Source: Azadirachta indica | Taxonomy: Eukaryota; Streptophyta; Magnoliopsida; Sapindales; Meliaceae | Reading direction: 5' to 3' | DNA length: 64,000 nt | Assembly: GCA_022749755.1 (NCBI GenBank) | Contig: CM040453.1 | Span: forward strand, 16,935,368 to 16,999,367 | Shown: positions 35,167 to 48,689 of the stretch, one piece after another | Layout of the letters: every line of letters starts with the position of its first letter | Position numbering within the stretch: position 1 is the stretch's first letter | The notes under the pieces: model-generated | What the model saw: the letters and a program-made list of their open reading frames with translations, nothing else | The model's database searches: none | Told to the model about the DNA's origin: nothing | Made by a program: the position numbers and the translations under genes

Positions 35167-38100
35167 CTATTTTTGCATGGTAGAATTAAGATCACCTTCC
35201 CAACACCGTTCTTCCTCTAATTCAATCAGTTGTAGTCTTTGCAACTTTGGTGTACTCAAGACTTCCTGAGAAAAAATCTTCATCTTTCGACACTCTCTCA
35301 CAATTACTTTATTTAAATTTGGGAATTCAAGATTGTAACTCCCCGAACAAGAACTTGCAAGGCTTGGTAAATGATCAAGTACAAGATATGCTAGTCGGCT
35401 GAAAACAATAGGATCCTGCTTCACTTTTTCTCCAACTTGCACCTCTATGATTTCTTCTAACATTTTGCAATCAGCTATCTTCATATTTTGAAGGTTCACT
35501 AAACTTTCAGCAGTTGAGTGTCATCAAATTTATTAATTTGTCACACTTTGATACTTCTAGAGTCTCTAGATTTTGAAAAACGAAAATTTTCTTCCTCAAA
35601 TGCATCAACTGAGGCAAGTTAGACAGCTTTAGTATTCGCAGCGAGGGGAATGCAACCTGAAAATCAACCACAAGGAGTGTCAGATGAAAATGTCTAATCC
35701 ATGCGTCCGCCTAGCATGTTAATTCCATGCTAACTATTCAATGATCTTTTCCAAGAAATTTAATTTGCAAAAGGAAACCAGAATATAAATTAAATAATAT
35801 TTTCTATTTAAATCTGTTGCTACATCCAATTTAAATTAGGAAAAGAGGAATATGTAATGAAACGAGCTTATAGCTCACATTAATCGTATTTCCAGTATTC
35901 GTTTAATTAGACGACAATTTTTATAATTCATATTGGAAATTAGTTAAAAAAAGAAAAATAAAATCACAACAAAAAGAGAGAGTGAGTTAAGTAAGAGTAA
36001 CCTTTTCATCAAAAAGAGATTGTGCATCAGCCAGGATACTGATCTCCTCGAAGCTCATTTCCTGAGGTTCCTTGTTTGCTGTTATTTCTACCGAGTAGAA
36101 CTGGAGATGAATTTTTTCATATTCTGGCAATTTTCAATCCATAGACGGTCCAAAGCAGGGAATTCAATTATATTGCCATTGAAGTTGCAGAATCTTTCGA
36201 GTTTTGGAAGATCTTTGAGCTTCAAGAAGATAAGTTTCGGAAATGTTAGCACATTGTTCTCATCAGCATTTAACTCTTCCAAATGAACCACCTCTTCTAC
36301 TAAATTACAATTCCTTATTTCCAGACATTCCAAATTGTTCAAGAAAGGTAGTAGATTCGCTGCAATAGCACTTGACATAAATGCACAGTCATCCACCACC
36401 AATTCTTCCAAGTTGCCGAAGAAGCTAACGGGAAGTATTTGATCATGCCATATTTCTTTTAATTTTGGAATTTCCGAGAGGATCAAAGATGATGCTAACT
36501 GAACGCAACCTACGAAAACCATAACATTCCAGTTAAAATATAAAATATGTAAAATAATACTTATAATAACGTGTACTTGTCTCACAAACAATGCTTCTTG
36601 CAATATTAAAGTTAACAAAAGTTGCAAAAGTTTTTAGCAACACTAGCTTTTAGTAGGATTCAATAATTTTCTTTTTTTAATATTTAACATCCACTACTTC
36701 TATTCTACAAGTATATGATTTCAAAGTTAAAACATATCAATACCAAACGAAATCTATCATTGTAAGTCTTGAGCTCCAATCCAATTAATTTTGGACATAA
36801 GCTGTTGCAGACGACTATAAGCTAAGTGATTACATATAATTTAACAATAACAAGAGTGCACTCGATAATATCTTTAAATAGTTATTTCTGCGAACTATAA
36901 AATGATATTCTAAAATTCAAGTTTTTAAGAACAAAACATTATTGAGTAGTGTTTGTTAAAAAAATAATAAAATAAAAAATAATGAGAATGTACTTCTTCT
37001 TATTTTAAAAAAAATTAGTTATTCTAAAAATGTTGTAATTAATTTTGAAGACTAATTTTGAGAGTGGTAAAAAATCAGAAAAAATGTTAATTTTCAATTT
37101 TTAGTTAAAAGTTTTAAAATTTTTTTTTGGGTACAAAAAAACAACTTAGTTTGTTTACTAATAAATAGTTTCGTAAATGCATTGAAAAAAAACTTCTAAT
37201 ATTTTCAGTTTTTAACATAATATTTTGATAAAATTAGCAAATATATTTGCTTATGATGGAATAAGCGTACTGCTAATTAGTGCTAGTAAGACAACTGCCT
37301 TAGCTAAAAGGAGAGAAAACATAATTAAAAGAAATAAAAATTACTTAAATAAAATACACACCATTTCTTCGAATAATTTTTGTATCGTTGAATTAAGGTT
37401 GCCTTCCCAACACACTTTGCTCTCTTCGTCACTTTCTTCATCTGTCCATTTCACTTGGTGTAGCATTGGTGTGCGTAAGACCCCGTGAGAAAAAATCTTC
37501 ATGCTTGGACACTTACTCACAATTACTTGTGCCAAGCATGGGAATTCAAGAGCGTTATTCCCCAAACAAAAGCTTTCAAGTCTTGGTAAACAATCAAGCT
37601 TCAAATATTCCAATTGGCTAAAAACAACAAGATCGTCCTCCACTTCTTCTACAACCTGCAGCTCTATAATATTTTCCATTTTCGTGCAACAGCTTATCTT
37701 CGTTTCTGCAAGATTCACCAAACTTTCAACTGCTGAAAATATCGTCAAATTCCTCAGCGCATTACATCGGAATACATCTGGAGTTGTAAGATTGGGGAAC
37801 TTAACCTGATAATTGACCAAATTGATATTAAAAACACAAAAATTTCAAACATTAAATTTCTTAATATAATTGATCCAACAAATCCCTTTGATATTATATT
37901 GATTTGTTCAATCAATTGCATTGATTCTCACCATCATATATTATAATCGAATTTTATTTGATTTGATTTTTATTTTTTATATTTTATTAAGTTTCAAATA
38001 TTATGTACAAGATAAAATCAAGGAAATTTGCTACATCAGTTAAGTTATATTAATATGATCTGTGCACCTAAAGTAAAGACAAAAAATTAATAATAAAATA

Positions 38101-41100
38101 TTTTTAACTCAAACCTTCCAGAAGTATTCTTCATCCAAAATAACCTTGCCAGAATGCCGTGCCATGTCATTCATATACTGAATAATTAATTTTTATAATT
38201 TCATAAATAATTTTCACTCCATCACATTCAAATAATCAATTAATATTAACAATCTATATGTGACTAATTAAATAAATTTCGTACCTTATGATGATCAACC
38301 AAGAATTTTGGTTGTTGGCTCGCCGTTTCCCCACTCAATAATTCTGAAGAACCAAATAATAATTCTATTTTGTGACATTCTTGCACTTTCAAATCCTTTA
38401 ATGCCGGCCATTCTAAAATGTGTATTCCTTGATATATACTTTTGAGTTTTTGTAGGCGATGTAGTCTCATAATGGATAACTGAGGAAACACGTGAAACCT
38501 GCTAGTGACCACCTCCTGCTCCTCCACCATGCAATTAGATATGCAGCAGCTTGTTTCTTCAATTATCTCTTCCATGGAATCACAATATTCTACATCCAAG
38601 CGTTTTAAATTTTGGAAAGAATCCACATCAAGCTGCTGCTGCCATATTTTTCTCAAGTTCGTCATCCATTTAATTTCTAACACCTCCAAACTATCGAATC
38701 GCACCTGAAGTGAGGAATTCAATTAATTAGCATAAACATCATTAATTTACAGCTGACAGCTAACATACTAAGCCACAAGGAAAAGATATATGATGTAAGA
38801 CATTAATAGATTAAAATTAGCTAGAATTAAATTCATAGAAATTAGGAAAATGGAGCCAACAAAAGAGAAGATCAAATATATGTGAATAAACAAAGAAGTT
38901 AATTTCATCAAACTTCACAAAAGAAGAAAATAGTAACGGGTTATTTGGGAGGGTCTGTTGTTAATTTGCTTCACCATGCACCGTTATGCATATGTTCATA
39001 AGAACAAACATTAATACGTTAAGCATTTATTTCATACCTTATGATGATCAACCAATAACACGGATTGTTGGTTGTTTGAATCCTGACTTAATAATTTTGA
39101 TTCCGAAGAACCAAATAATATGTTCACTTTATTGCATGATTGCACCATAAGATCTTTCAACGCTAGCCATTCTAAAACATGGATTCCTTGATATAAACTT
39201 GTCAATTCTGGTAATGCAACAAGGAATAGCTTGGTTAATCGAGGAAACACGTGAAGCTGCCTACTACAATTAGAGTTAGAGCTGCTTGTTTCTTCTCCAA
39301 CAACTATCTCTTTTATTGAATTACAATAATATACCCGCAGTGTCTCTAGTCCATCGAATCTTCTCTCTTCGATCATATTCACTGGAAAAATGTTCATTAG
39401 TTTGTGGCATCTGTGTACGTCCAAGTCCTTTAACTTGCTGAAAGAATGTAAATCAAGTCGGTGGTGCCATATTTTTCTTAAGTTATCCGCCTGATTGACT
39501 TCTAATTGCTTCAAATTGGGGAGTCCTACCTGAAGTACGAAAAATTCAATTGCATTAATCAGTTATAAACATTAATTAAATTTAATATTGTGTACTAAGT
39601 AAAAACGAAATACCTTTCCATCAAAAAGAGCTCGCGTGTCAGTCTCACTGTAGAGGGTGCTATTCTCTTCTGATAGAGAGGAACTCACTGACATTAATCC
39701 TGTAAGTTTTGGGAGAGATGATAGTTCTAGGTGGTACAGTTTAGGAAAAACCACCGATTCAATCATATGTTCTTCATCTCTTCCTAACCTAGTGGTCTCG
39801 ATTACCCCTTCCAACGAATCACAATTTCTTATTACAAGCTTTTGGAGTTGCACAAGACTGTTAACCACAGAATATGGAAACAGAAATTTCAGAGAATTAC
39901 AGTTGTTCACTATCAATTTTGTTAAATTTTTACAAGAGGAAATCGACATAGTCAGAAATTGATCAAGCCATATCTTTTCGATGTTAAGTGACACCAGTTC
40001 CAAGTTCTCCATGTTTGGAAAACAAACCTACAGAAAGAATTATAGCTCTTCAAAAACTTATATATATATATATATATATATGTAACGTCTGCAAAATAAT
40101 AAAAAATTACCTTATGATTGATGAGTACTTTTGTAAATTCCTCGGGATCGTCATCTGCGATGATTTCTTTAGATGCTGAAGTTGTTATAAGCTGAGGCAA
40201 GTCTTTTAATGCGAGGGAGTGCAACTGACTGAAGACAATGTGGCTTTCCCTTTCCTCACCAACAATGAAATTTAGGTTCTTGCAATCGGTCACGTGTACT
40301 TCTTCAAGCCGCAAACAATTTTGGGCCATGGAGAATGAGAAGAGCTGCCTCAGTTTATGACATTTTTTCACATCAATAATTCTTAATTTGCTGAATGAAG
40401 GACAGTCTATGAGTTGGCCATGACATATGTTCTTCAAATTAACCAAATTAGAAAGATACAATGACTCCAACACGGGAAGGGCATTACATGGTAGTCCCAT
40501 TGAATTTACAATATATCGAGCCTCGAAACTATTCTTAACACGAAGGAGCTTTAATACTGGAAAACCATCCCTGTTTTCTAATTCATTGACATTCTGAAGG
40601 CCATTCAGTTTATCTAGATGGAGATATTCAGTTCTTCTTAACAAGTTTTTGATCGCATTCCCCAAGTATTGGCTTTTATCTAGACCACTGAGTTTTAGAG
40701 TTCTTGAGCTTTCATATTCATTGTACCCTCGGGGATAAAATTGGGGTCTCTGCTCCCATGCATCTCTTATTTGTATTTTGAAACCTTCCAACTCCACAGA
40801 GACCAAATCGTGTGGCATAATATGGACATCCTGAATATGTACATGCAAAATTCTTAGTTTGGACAATGCCTTCAACTCAACAATACTGGCATTATTTCCT
40901 CCTTCACCCTTCTCCCACTGAGTAAAGCTATCACCCACATATAATTCTTCTAATTGAGACAATTTTGAAATAACATTGGGTGGTATTACCTCAAGTTCTA
41001 AACAATCCCTCAAGGCTAACAATTTTAACTGGGTTAATTGTCTAATTTCTCCTGGCAATTGCTTAACACACGAACCTCTGAAACAAAGAATCTCTAATTT

Positions 41101-42931
41101 CTTTAGCTCTCCAACTATTGCCACATCTCCTAGTGAGAGGCAATTCATCAAAGACAATGTTCGAAGGTGAATTAGACAATCAAGTGAAGAGGGTAAGGAA
41201 GACAAGTGAATGCCTCTTAACTCCAAAACTCTAAGTTGTTGCGCCCCTTCAAAAAAGTGGTTTGAGATTTGCAAATGTTTTCCATACTCTGCAAACAAGA
41301 ATAACTTGAGTTTTGGACATTCTAACCTTTCAGGAAGCTCTAGAACATCTCTATAGGATAAAGAAATAGCAGTTGCATCTTTCTGTATTCCACACTCTAG
41401 CTCTTTCTTCAAGTCAGCAACGACACGAATATTATGCATAAGCTCATCTCTGGCAATTGATACAGCAACGGCATGAACGATGTCATGCATTTTAACATCC
41501 CCTTCAGTGTCGCCATCCATCAATAAACATGAAGTTTTTAGATTATGGATCAGCGCATCCACCCTAATTCGTCCTTGTTCCAATGTGTAAACACCCGTAA
41601 ACAAATCCAAACCCATACCATACATCATCAAGTCATTAATAAAAATTTGACTGCCATCTTTTTGTAGAGCACAAAGTTGAAACAAAGACTTGGCCTCCCT
41701 CTGCAAATTGTCATAACTAAAATTTATGGAAGAATATACTTCTTTATCCATTCCTGGATTTGTCTTGGATTGGAATTTCTTAGCTGATACAAGGCATCCT
41801 TCCAAACTGGAAGAGGCTTCTTTTTCAGTGCATTTGCAATTGTTTTAATTGCAAGTGGCAGACCTCCACATTTTCCAACAATGTCAACTGCTAAGGATTG
41901 AAAATCAGATGTTGGATGATCACCCACAGTATCCCAAAACAAACTCATTGCTTCTACATCAGATAAAACTTCAATCCAGAAATTCTTCTGAGAATGCATA
42001 TCATTGCACAATACATGTTGACTTCTAGATGTCAACAATATTGTGCATTGTCTGCAATCATCAACCTCAGAAGGAATTCCGACAGCCTCCAAGTCGAGTT
42101 TGCCCCAAATATTATCTAATATTATGAGCACCCTCTTCTCTTTCTTTAACTTTCGACGGATTCCACCAGCCCTGTCAAATACAGTATCAGTTTGCTCAAA
42201 CTTGGGGCCTAAATCGTGAGCAATTTTGTTTCGAATTGTTTCCAAATCCGGGGTCTGCGTTACCTCAGCCATAACCACCTCATCTATCAACTGTCTTCAA
42301 TCACTTTGTTCGCAACTCTTCTGACTAGTGTGGTTTTGCCCACACCACTCATCCCATACACCCCAATCATGTTGAACTTGGATTCCTTTTTGACTTCGTC
42401 CATGACATCCTGGAAAACTTTCATCCTTGAATCAAACTGCTGGTAGTCTCTGATGCCATAATCAAATTCTGTCCTCTCTCGAGCTGGACGGTATGAAACC
42501 TTACTAAAGTTTCCTGTTGTCAAGAGATCGGTAGCTACCTGTTCCGCTTTCACTGCTTCTTTGCTGAGCTTGCGGCGAGCCATCAAACTGGGGCACAACC
42601 CTCCGAAACAACGCTTGTTCTTAGCCTTGTTTTCATCCTCATTGATTAATTTTTCCGCTAGTTCAACGATCTTGTTCTTGTCAATTACCCATTGCTTAAC
42701 AGCATTATAAATCTCGTCCCCTTGTGTTTCAGCATCCTTAAAGGGTTGTTCCACCATCCGACTTTTATTTTTGAGACTCTCAACTTGACTGCTCAGCTTC
42801 TGCACGTAGCTCTGGTATTTGAAGACATAGGATATTTCCCGTACAATAGGATCCACGAATATCTCTGTAACTTTTGATGCAATGCCAGAAATAGTAGCTT
42901 TTCCTATTTCTGCCGCCACTGCCTCTGCCAT
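35167..42931 (-). pseudogene. CC-NB-ARC-LRR disease-resistance gene, multi-exon, several frame breaks
   Basis: Start ATG is at 42931 (MAEAVAAEIGKATISG); the upstream open codons lack homology. Exon 1 (42931-40111) encodes a coiled coil without EDVID, a P-loop GMSGVGKTT, kinase-2 LIILDNIWG, RNBS-B CTILLTSRS, GLPL and MHD (KMHDIVHAVAV), then leucine-rich repeats. Later LRR exons, with GT..AG borders and typical HK|V junctions, are 40027-39614, 39529-39038, 38704-38285, 37805-37362, 36509-36002 and 35656-35167. A short one lies near 38116-38180. Lesions relative to the second NLR or to the exon pattern are: one-base losses near 42287 and 41757, a frame break at the start of the 36.5-kb exon, a TAG at 36088-36090, a shift near 35515, and a TAG at 35167-35169 before the expected splice donor. 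Such proteins are cytoplasmic immune receptors of the RPS2/RPS5-like group. Assembly error could explain isolated frameshifts, but hardly all of them. Confidence 0.85.
40060..40080. repeat. TA microsatellite in the first NLR intron
   Basis: About ten TA repeats inside the 83-bp intron between 40110 and 40028. Confidence 0.85.
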
Positions 42932-44960
42932 GTTTCTTATGAATGAATATACTCCTCTGTTTTTTCCTTTCTTTTTATTCCTTTTTATTTGCAAATTAAA
43001 ACAAATAACAATCACCAGTGGTCAGAAAGAAAAGCAAAAACCAGAGACAACGAATGTATTCTTTGAGTAAACAAAGACTACTTAAAAATGGAAAAGTTCA
43101 ATGAACAAGCAAAGTCTAACAACAAGCAACAGATCACCACGACAGATATATATCAACAAAAGTACTTAGTAAATTTTAAAAAGAAAAAACAGTTATATGA
43201 AGAAAAACAGTAGATAGGACTTTAAGCAAGCAAATAAAAGGAAAAGCAGAGTAATATATATTACAGAAGACAATAACAATAAAATGAAGATTTTCAGAAA
43301 ACCTTAGAGTAAGTGCACCTGATCTGATGGCTGAAAATGATTCAGATTGTTAATTTGGAGAGCTGTTTAATTAAGTGTTTTTCCTTTTCTTTCTTCTTGG
43401 AAATAAACAGGTGTTGCAGTTGAATGGCAAAAGAAGAAGACGATAAATAAAGGGTCAAACAACCAAGTCTTTAATTACAACACTTTTAATTAATTTAATA
43501 AAAGAATGTGATTGTCATAAATAATAATGCCTTTAATAACTACCTTACTTTTAATTAATTTAATAAAAAAATGTGATTGTGATAAACAATGACGCCTAAG
43601 TAAAATGACTGAAACTATTCAATGAAGCTTTGAGACATTTTTTTTTTTTTGGGATAAAAATTCTTAGATTTTTCTATTCTATCCAAGCATACTTGTAATT
43701 GTAGTCTTCATGAGTGTTTCGAGTTTGGTGAAAATTATGTGAAATGAGAAATTTTTATGAAGAATAATATATTATTAATGTATAAATAAATAAACATTCA
43801 AATGCAGTACCCATTATCAATTAACTTTTATATAATAAAATAAATGTGAGTGTGAAATTTTATTAATTTATTTTGATTTCTTTGTTTTTCGGATTCTCCA
43901 TCTCTCTCTTATTGCCATTGCCATTTGAATGGTTCTCTCCTAAAGCATCTCGGGATTACACGTTAAGGCTTGGACCCACTCGAAGTTGTATGCCATTTCC
44001 ACTCAAATGTGTATTGATTATCGCTAAATTATGTATTTATATTATTAGAATAATAGAAAACGACATGCTCTTAAAACTTCGTCTACTAAATTGATTAGTT
44101 TTAATAATTTTAAAATTATTAATTAAAATTTAAATTTATTAAAAATAATTATTATATCCTTATTTAATCATAATTAATTAAAAATTTATTTTTAAAATTC
44201 TAACTAAAATTAAATATAATAATAATAGTAATATTAAGTATTCATTAATAATAAAATATTTATGAATATGTACTAACTAAAATATAAATTTATCTATTTT
44301 ATAAAATATTTATAATTCAATAATAATTATGTATTAGAAATTAAATACGATAAGGTATATATAGATATTAATTATTACAAAATAAAAATTAATAAATTTA
44401 TTTATTTTAAAGCATATTTAATTAATATTTATGGTTATTATTATACTTTAAATAAAATATATTTTAATTATTTAAAATATATATATTATGCATAGATAAA
44501 ATATAAAGAAAATAAAAAAATATTATAAAATAAATAATTTATTAAATAACAATAGATATTACATTATCAATTTGCTATGAAATGGTATTATTATCTATTT
44601 TATTAATGTATTTTAAATAAACTTATTGTATTATATCAAATTTTAAAAATTTGTAATAGTTATTTCCATTAAACAATTATTATTACTAAAGATATAATTT
44701 TTATATGATAATAATTAAGAACTTTAATCAGTAATTTTCAAATTATTAAAATTAATTAATTTACTTGACTAAATTTTAAAAACTTTTAAATCTATTTTTT
44801 ATAATAATGTATTACTAATCCATGCTTTAAGAATTAAGAATTAATTAAGAAAGACAGTATTTTTACTTTCACTTTGTTTTTAAAATAGTGCATGGACGGT
44901 GGAAAATCTTTTGGTAAATTTGTTTGATGGTCACGATCTTTGTAAAGTATTTCCCTTTAA

Positions 44961-44992
<32 letters not shown>

Positions 44993-46129
44993 TACTAAAA
45001 AAAGAGGCGCAACTTTATTTAATATGACTGATAATAAGGAGAATTAACACATACCTTTAATAATTAATACATAATTAATGTATATGTCAGATACAATCTC
45101 AATCGTTAGATGTGTTTATATTCAATGATTTATATTTAATATAAAATCTTATGTAAAAAAAAAAAGGCTGTTGATCTTGTCCCTATATACATACATATAT
45201 ATATTTTGTATATACTTATGTATGTATACTCTTTAAACATAATATTTTCATGTACAAATGTTTTTTCTTTATTTATACATAAACCAAAATTAGTTTACAA
45301 TTATCATCATCCTTATTATTTTAATTGCATATGTTTTACAAAATTAATTTTAGTTTGATGTTATAAAAATATACATTTTCTTAGTTATTGTAAATTGATT
45401 AAGGTTTATAATTTATATTTAAATGGAGTAAAAATTTATCTTGTTAATTTTATAGAAAATAATTATTAATAAACAAATAACTTAATTTTACAAAAATATG
45501 TTTTCTTTGTAATTTTTATAAATTGGTTAGGTTTACAAATCAGTATTTGCATATAATAATTTTTTCTTATTTTATAGAAAATAATAATTAAAAATTATTA
45601 GTTTGTTTTTTATGCTATTTGTTTTACACAATCATTATTAGTTTAGTGTTACAAAGTCAATAACTATTAATTTCTCTTTGCAACTTTTTCCAAAAATCAC
45701 GCAACTATAAATTTTCTTTTTATAATAGTCATTTAATATAGGATCGATTAGAAAATTATATATTTATCATGTTTATAATTTTAACATAAATTAGTATTTG
45801 AAGAAAATATATGCTAAGAGTTCAAGATATTCATAAAATTTGATTTGATCTAATAGTTAGAACCCTTGCACTCACAACTGAACTCTATGTAAACTAGTTT
45901 CTTTTTACCTTTTATATTTTAGCAAATTCGAGTTGGGTCAGCCCTTTGCATTATTCGGGGTTAGAATAGAAAATGAATTAAAAATCTATTAAATTTAACA
46001 AAAAATTTTGACGCTAAGGCTGTTTTTTCGTATTAAAATCTAATAGAGGAGAAATGTGTTTGGGGAGATTATTAAAGATTGTGAGTTAACTGAGAATATA
46101 CTTCTTTTTCCAAAGAGAAGTTGGTATAA
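42932..46129. other. upstream region of the first NLR and AT-rich intergenic DNA
   Basis: 42932-43450 probably holds the leader of the minus-strand NLR. Its GATCAGGTGCACTTACTCT stretch at about 43310 is loosely like the TCATCAGGTGAACCTGCTCT leader of the second NLR. From 44100 the DNA is almost purely A/T. An AT microsatellite of about 14 units lies at 44965-44992. 45270-45620 contains diverged repeats (TTTATAGAAAATAATTA twice). Confidence 0.45.
45785..46050. repeat. dispersed direct repeat, copy 1
   Basis: Shares TGATTTGAT followed by GGTTAGAACCCTTGCACTCA-like sequence, a GTAAACTA.TTTC block and a TATTAAAATCTAATAGA block with 50575-50790. A weaker third copy with CCCTTGCACTC is near 47620. 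Unknown family. Confidence 0.6.
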
Positions 46130-46335
46130 CATTAACTAGAAAGTTCTTCTTGTTTCTTGTCACATGTCCTTGTGTAGAAGTGGAGATGAATGTCTCCTGT
46201 CAAGACAATTTTCTATCCATAAAAATAATAAAGAGGGGGAGTTCAATTATATTATCGTTGTAGTTGCAAATCTTTTGAGTTTAGGAAGATTTATGAGATT
46301 CAACCACTTAAATTTAGGAAACAATAGCATATAAT
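46130..46335 (-). pseudogene. relic of an NLR leucine-rich-repeat exon
   Basis: GTTCAATTATATTATCGTTG followed by TTGCAAATCTTTTGAGTTTAGGAAGAT matches the LRR exon text at 36085-36260 of the first NLR. So does the upstream part GGAGATGAAT..GACAATTTTCTATCCAT. It is also close to the relic at 5620-5790, sharing CCACTTAA.TT.AGGAAACA. No open frame remains. Confidence 0.65.
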
Positions 46336-48689
46336 TTTAAATATTAGTGATGTTTGCTGTCTTTTAACATGAGAAGCCTAACGTCAATTTTTTCTATAAT
46401 TTATATAATCTTTTAAAATTTTCATTACCCATTCTTAATTAATTAGATTAGATTATATTTTGGTCAAGGAAGTTTAAACTAAATTGATGATGATACCATC
46501 TATTATAGAAATGCCAAATGGATATGGCCATGAATGAACGATACCGGCATCTCGAATAAAATGTAAAAGTTTTAACAAAGAAACAAAACGTCTACCAAAG
46601 CATACATTTAAATAATTAATTATTGGTGTTCTGAGTATAGAAATAAAAGTATTTGTAATGATAGTCAACTTAAATGTTCTGAGTTTTGTGCAAATTATGT
46701 CTGAATTATCTTCATTAAGCCATGAGAATTTTCTACGAAAAATTTATTAATAAATGAAAAGGTAATAAAAGCAAAATGGAGAGGTTAAATGAACCAAAGC
46801 ACCACCAAATTCAAGATCATAATTGACGTATAAAATATTATAATGCAAGATCATAATGACTTATAAAATATTGTAATCCACTAACCCACAAGCTTTAAGA
46901 ATTAGGAATAAGAAATTAAGAACATTATTTGACTTTCTCTATAACTTTGTTTTCGCTATAGTGTATCGACGGTGGAAAATCTTTTTGCAAATTTATTTCA
47001 TAGCGAATGGCTTTTGGTAAATTATTGCCCATTAAACATTAAAAAATCTTAGAAAGAAAAAACAACATTATCCGTGGATATTAGTGGAACAAGACAATGA
47101 AGATTTGGTATGACAATGAAAACAATTCATTTCACGATAATCATTCAATGTTTATTTATACGCATATTGAATAAAAATTGATTAATGTTATATAATTTAC
47201 ATAGACTACAAGCAAAAACAACAAAATTATGACTATATGTAATAGTTACGGACAAGTCTAACAGTTTTACACAACTATTTATATTTTATTAAATACATCG
47301 TAACTTAATAGATTTTTTTTTTTTCATTTTACTATTTTACCTTTACTAAATAATTTGAATTGTAAGTTTAACCTAGGTCCAATAAATCTGAGTCAGGCCT
47401 ACCCTTTATTAAAATTCGAAAAATTTGATACCAAAAGGAAAAATATTTATATTGTTTTTAAACCCGTGGTTAATATAGCATATTTCTTTCATTTTACTAA
47501 GTCATTTGACCTAGAAATTTGATCCAGACCCATGAATTTTGGTCAGGTCTAAATCTATATTTTGATTAAAGTTCAAAAAATTTTACAGAAAAGAAAAAGG
47601 TAGCTGAGATTAATACCCTTGCACTCTAATTAGACGGTCAAAGATTCCACCACAAAGTTGCATACTAATTTTATGGAAAATTTTACAATACTGAGATTAA
47701 AATTTTAGTATTAACAACTCATTCATGCTGATCTTATTTAAGTTAAAGATTTTTTTATTTTTTTTAATACATTAAAATTATTTTTTACTATTCTTTTTTA
47801 GAAATATATTTGAAATACAAATTTATATATTATAATTAAAATTTAAAGTTAAATAATCAATAATAAGGATAATTTATTTAAAAAATATATTAATTTAAAT
47901 ATTATCAAAAATACATATTTTTTCTTTATTTTTCTAAAAAAGTATTCAAAATAAAATAAATTATTATAGCTCAAAAATCAAATTACAAATAAGACACATA
48001 TCATAGATTATTTAAGATAATTGTATTTATATGAACTAATGAAAAATATATGTTAATTTGAAGATGTAAACATTATTATAATTGTTGTCAATGAATAGTA
48101 TAATAAAATAACCCTATAACTAATATCACATTAATTAAAAAATTAGACTATCTTAAAACAAGTAAATTGTGAGTGAAAAAAGCGTACATGTAATGTACAA
48201 ATATAAACAAGAAATTTTAAAAAATGATAATTAGAAAAATTAAAATGTAAACTAATCTAATTTTATAATATTGTTGTTAATTGGATAATTGGGAAAAGTA
48301 AAATATAAATTAATCTAATTTTATGATATTGATATTAATTGTGATGAACGCAAAATTTAGGAAATTTTAATCACATATAACACAAATTCAGTTTGGCATA
48401 ACAAGAATATTATTATTAAATTATTGACATTTACCGCTTGTAAAATGATACTTTATCTAACACAATATAACTAAGAAAGGTAAAAAAAAAAAAAAACAAG
48501 AAAAAATTGATTAATACACATGTAAAATAAAATTAAAATAATTTTAATAAATTAAAAATATTAATAATCATTTTTTGTCCCTGTGCTAAAACATACCCAT
48601 TATTTTAGAAAAAATATATATTTATGTGTTACATATACTTTATTTATATTATAATAATAGTAATAATAATAATTTAAAACTATAAAAAA
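46336..48689. other. AT-rich intergenic DNA
   Basis: No gene recognised. A 64-codon minus-strand open frame at 46474-46668 has no family resemblance and is treated as chance. Confidence 0.4.

Noticed and set aside
39657..39962. Long plus-strand open frames antisense to the NLR exons
   Set aside because: They are shadows of the minus-strand LRR exons, which have family support and splice borders.
46474..46668. 64-codon minus-strand open frame
   Set aside because: No recognisable motif, and AT-rich composition like its flanks; probably chance.
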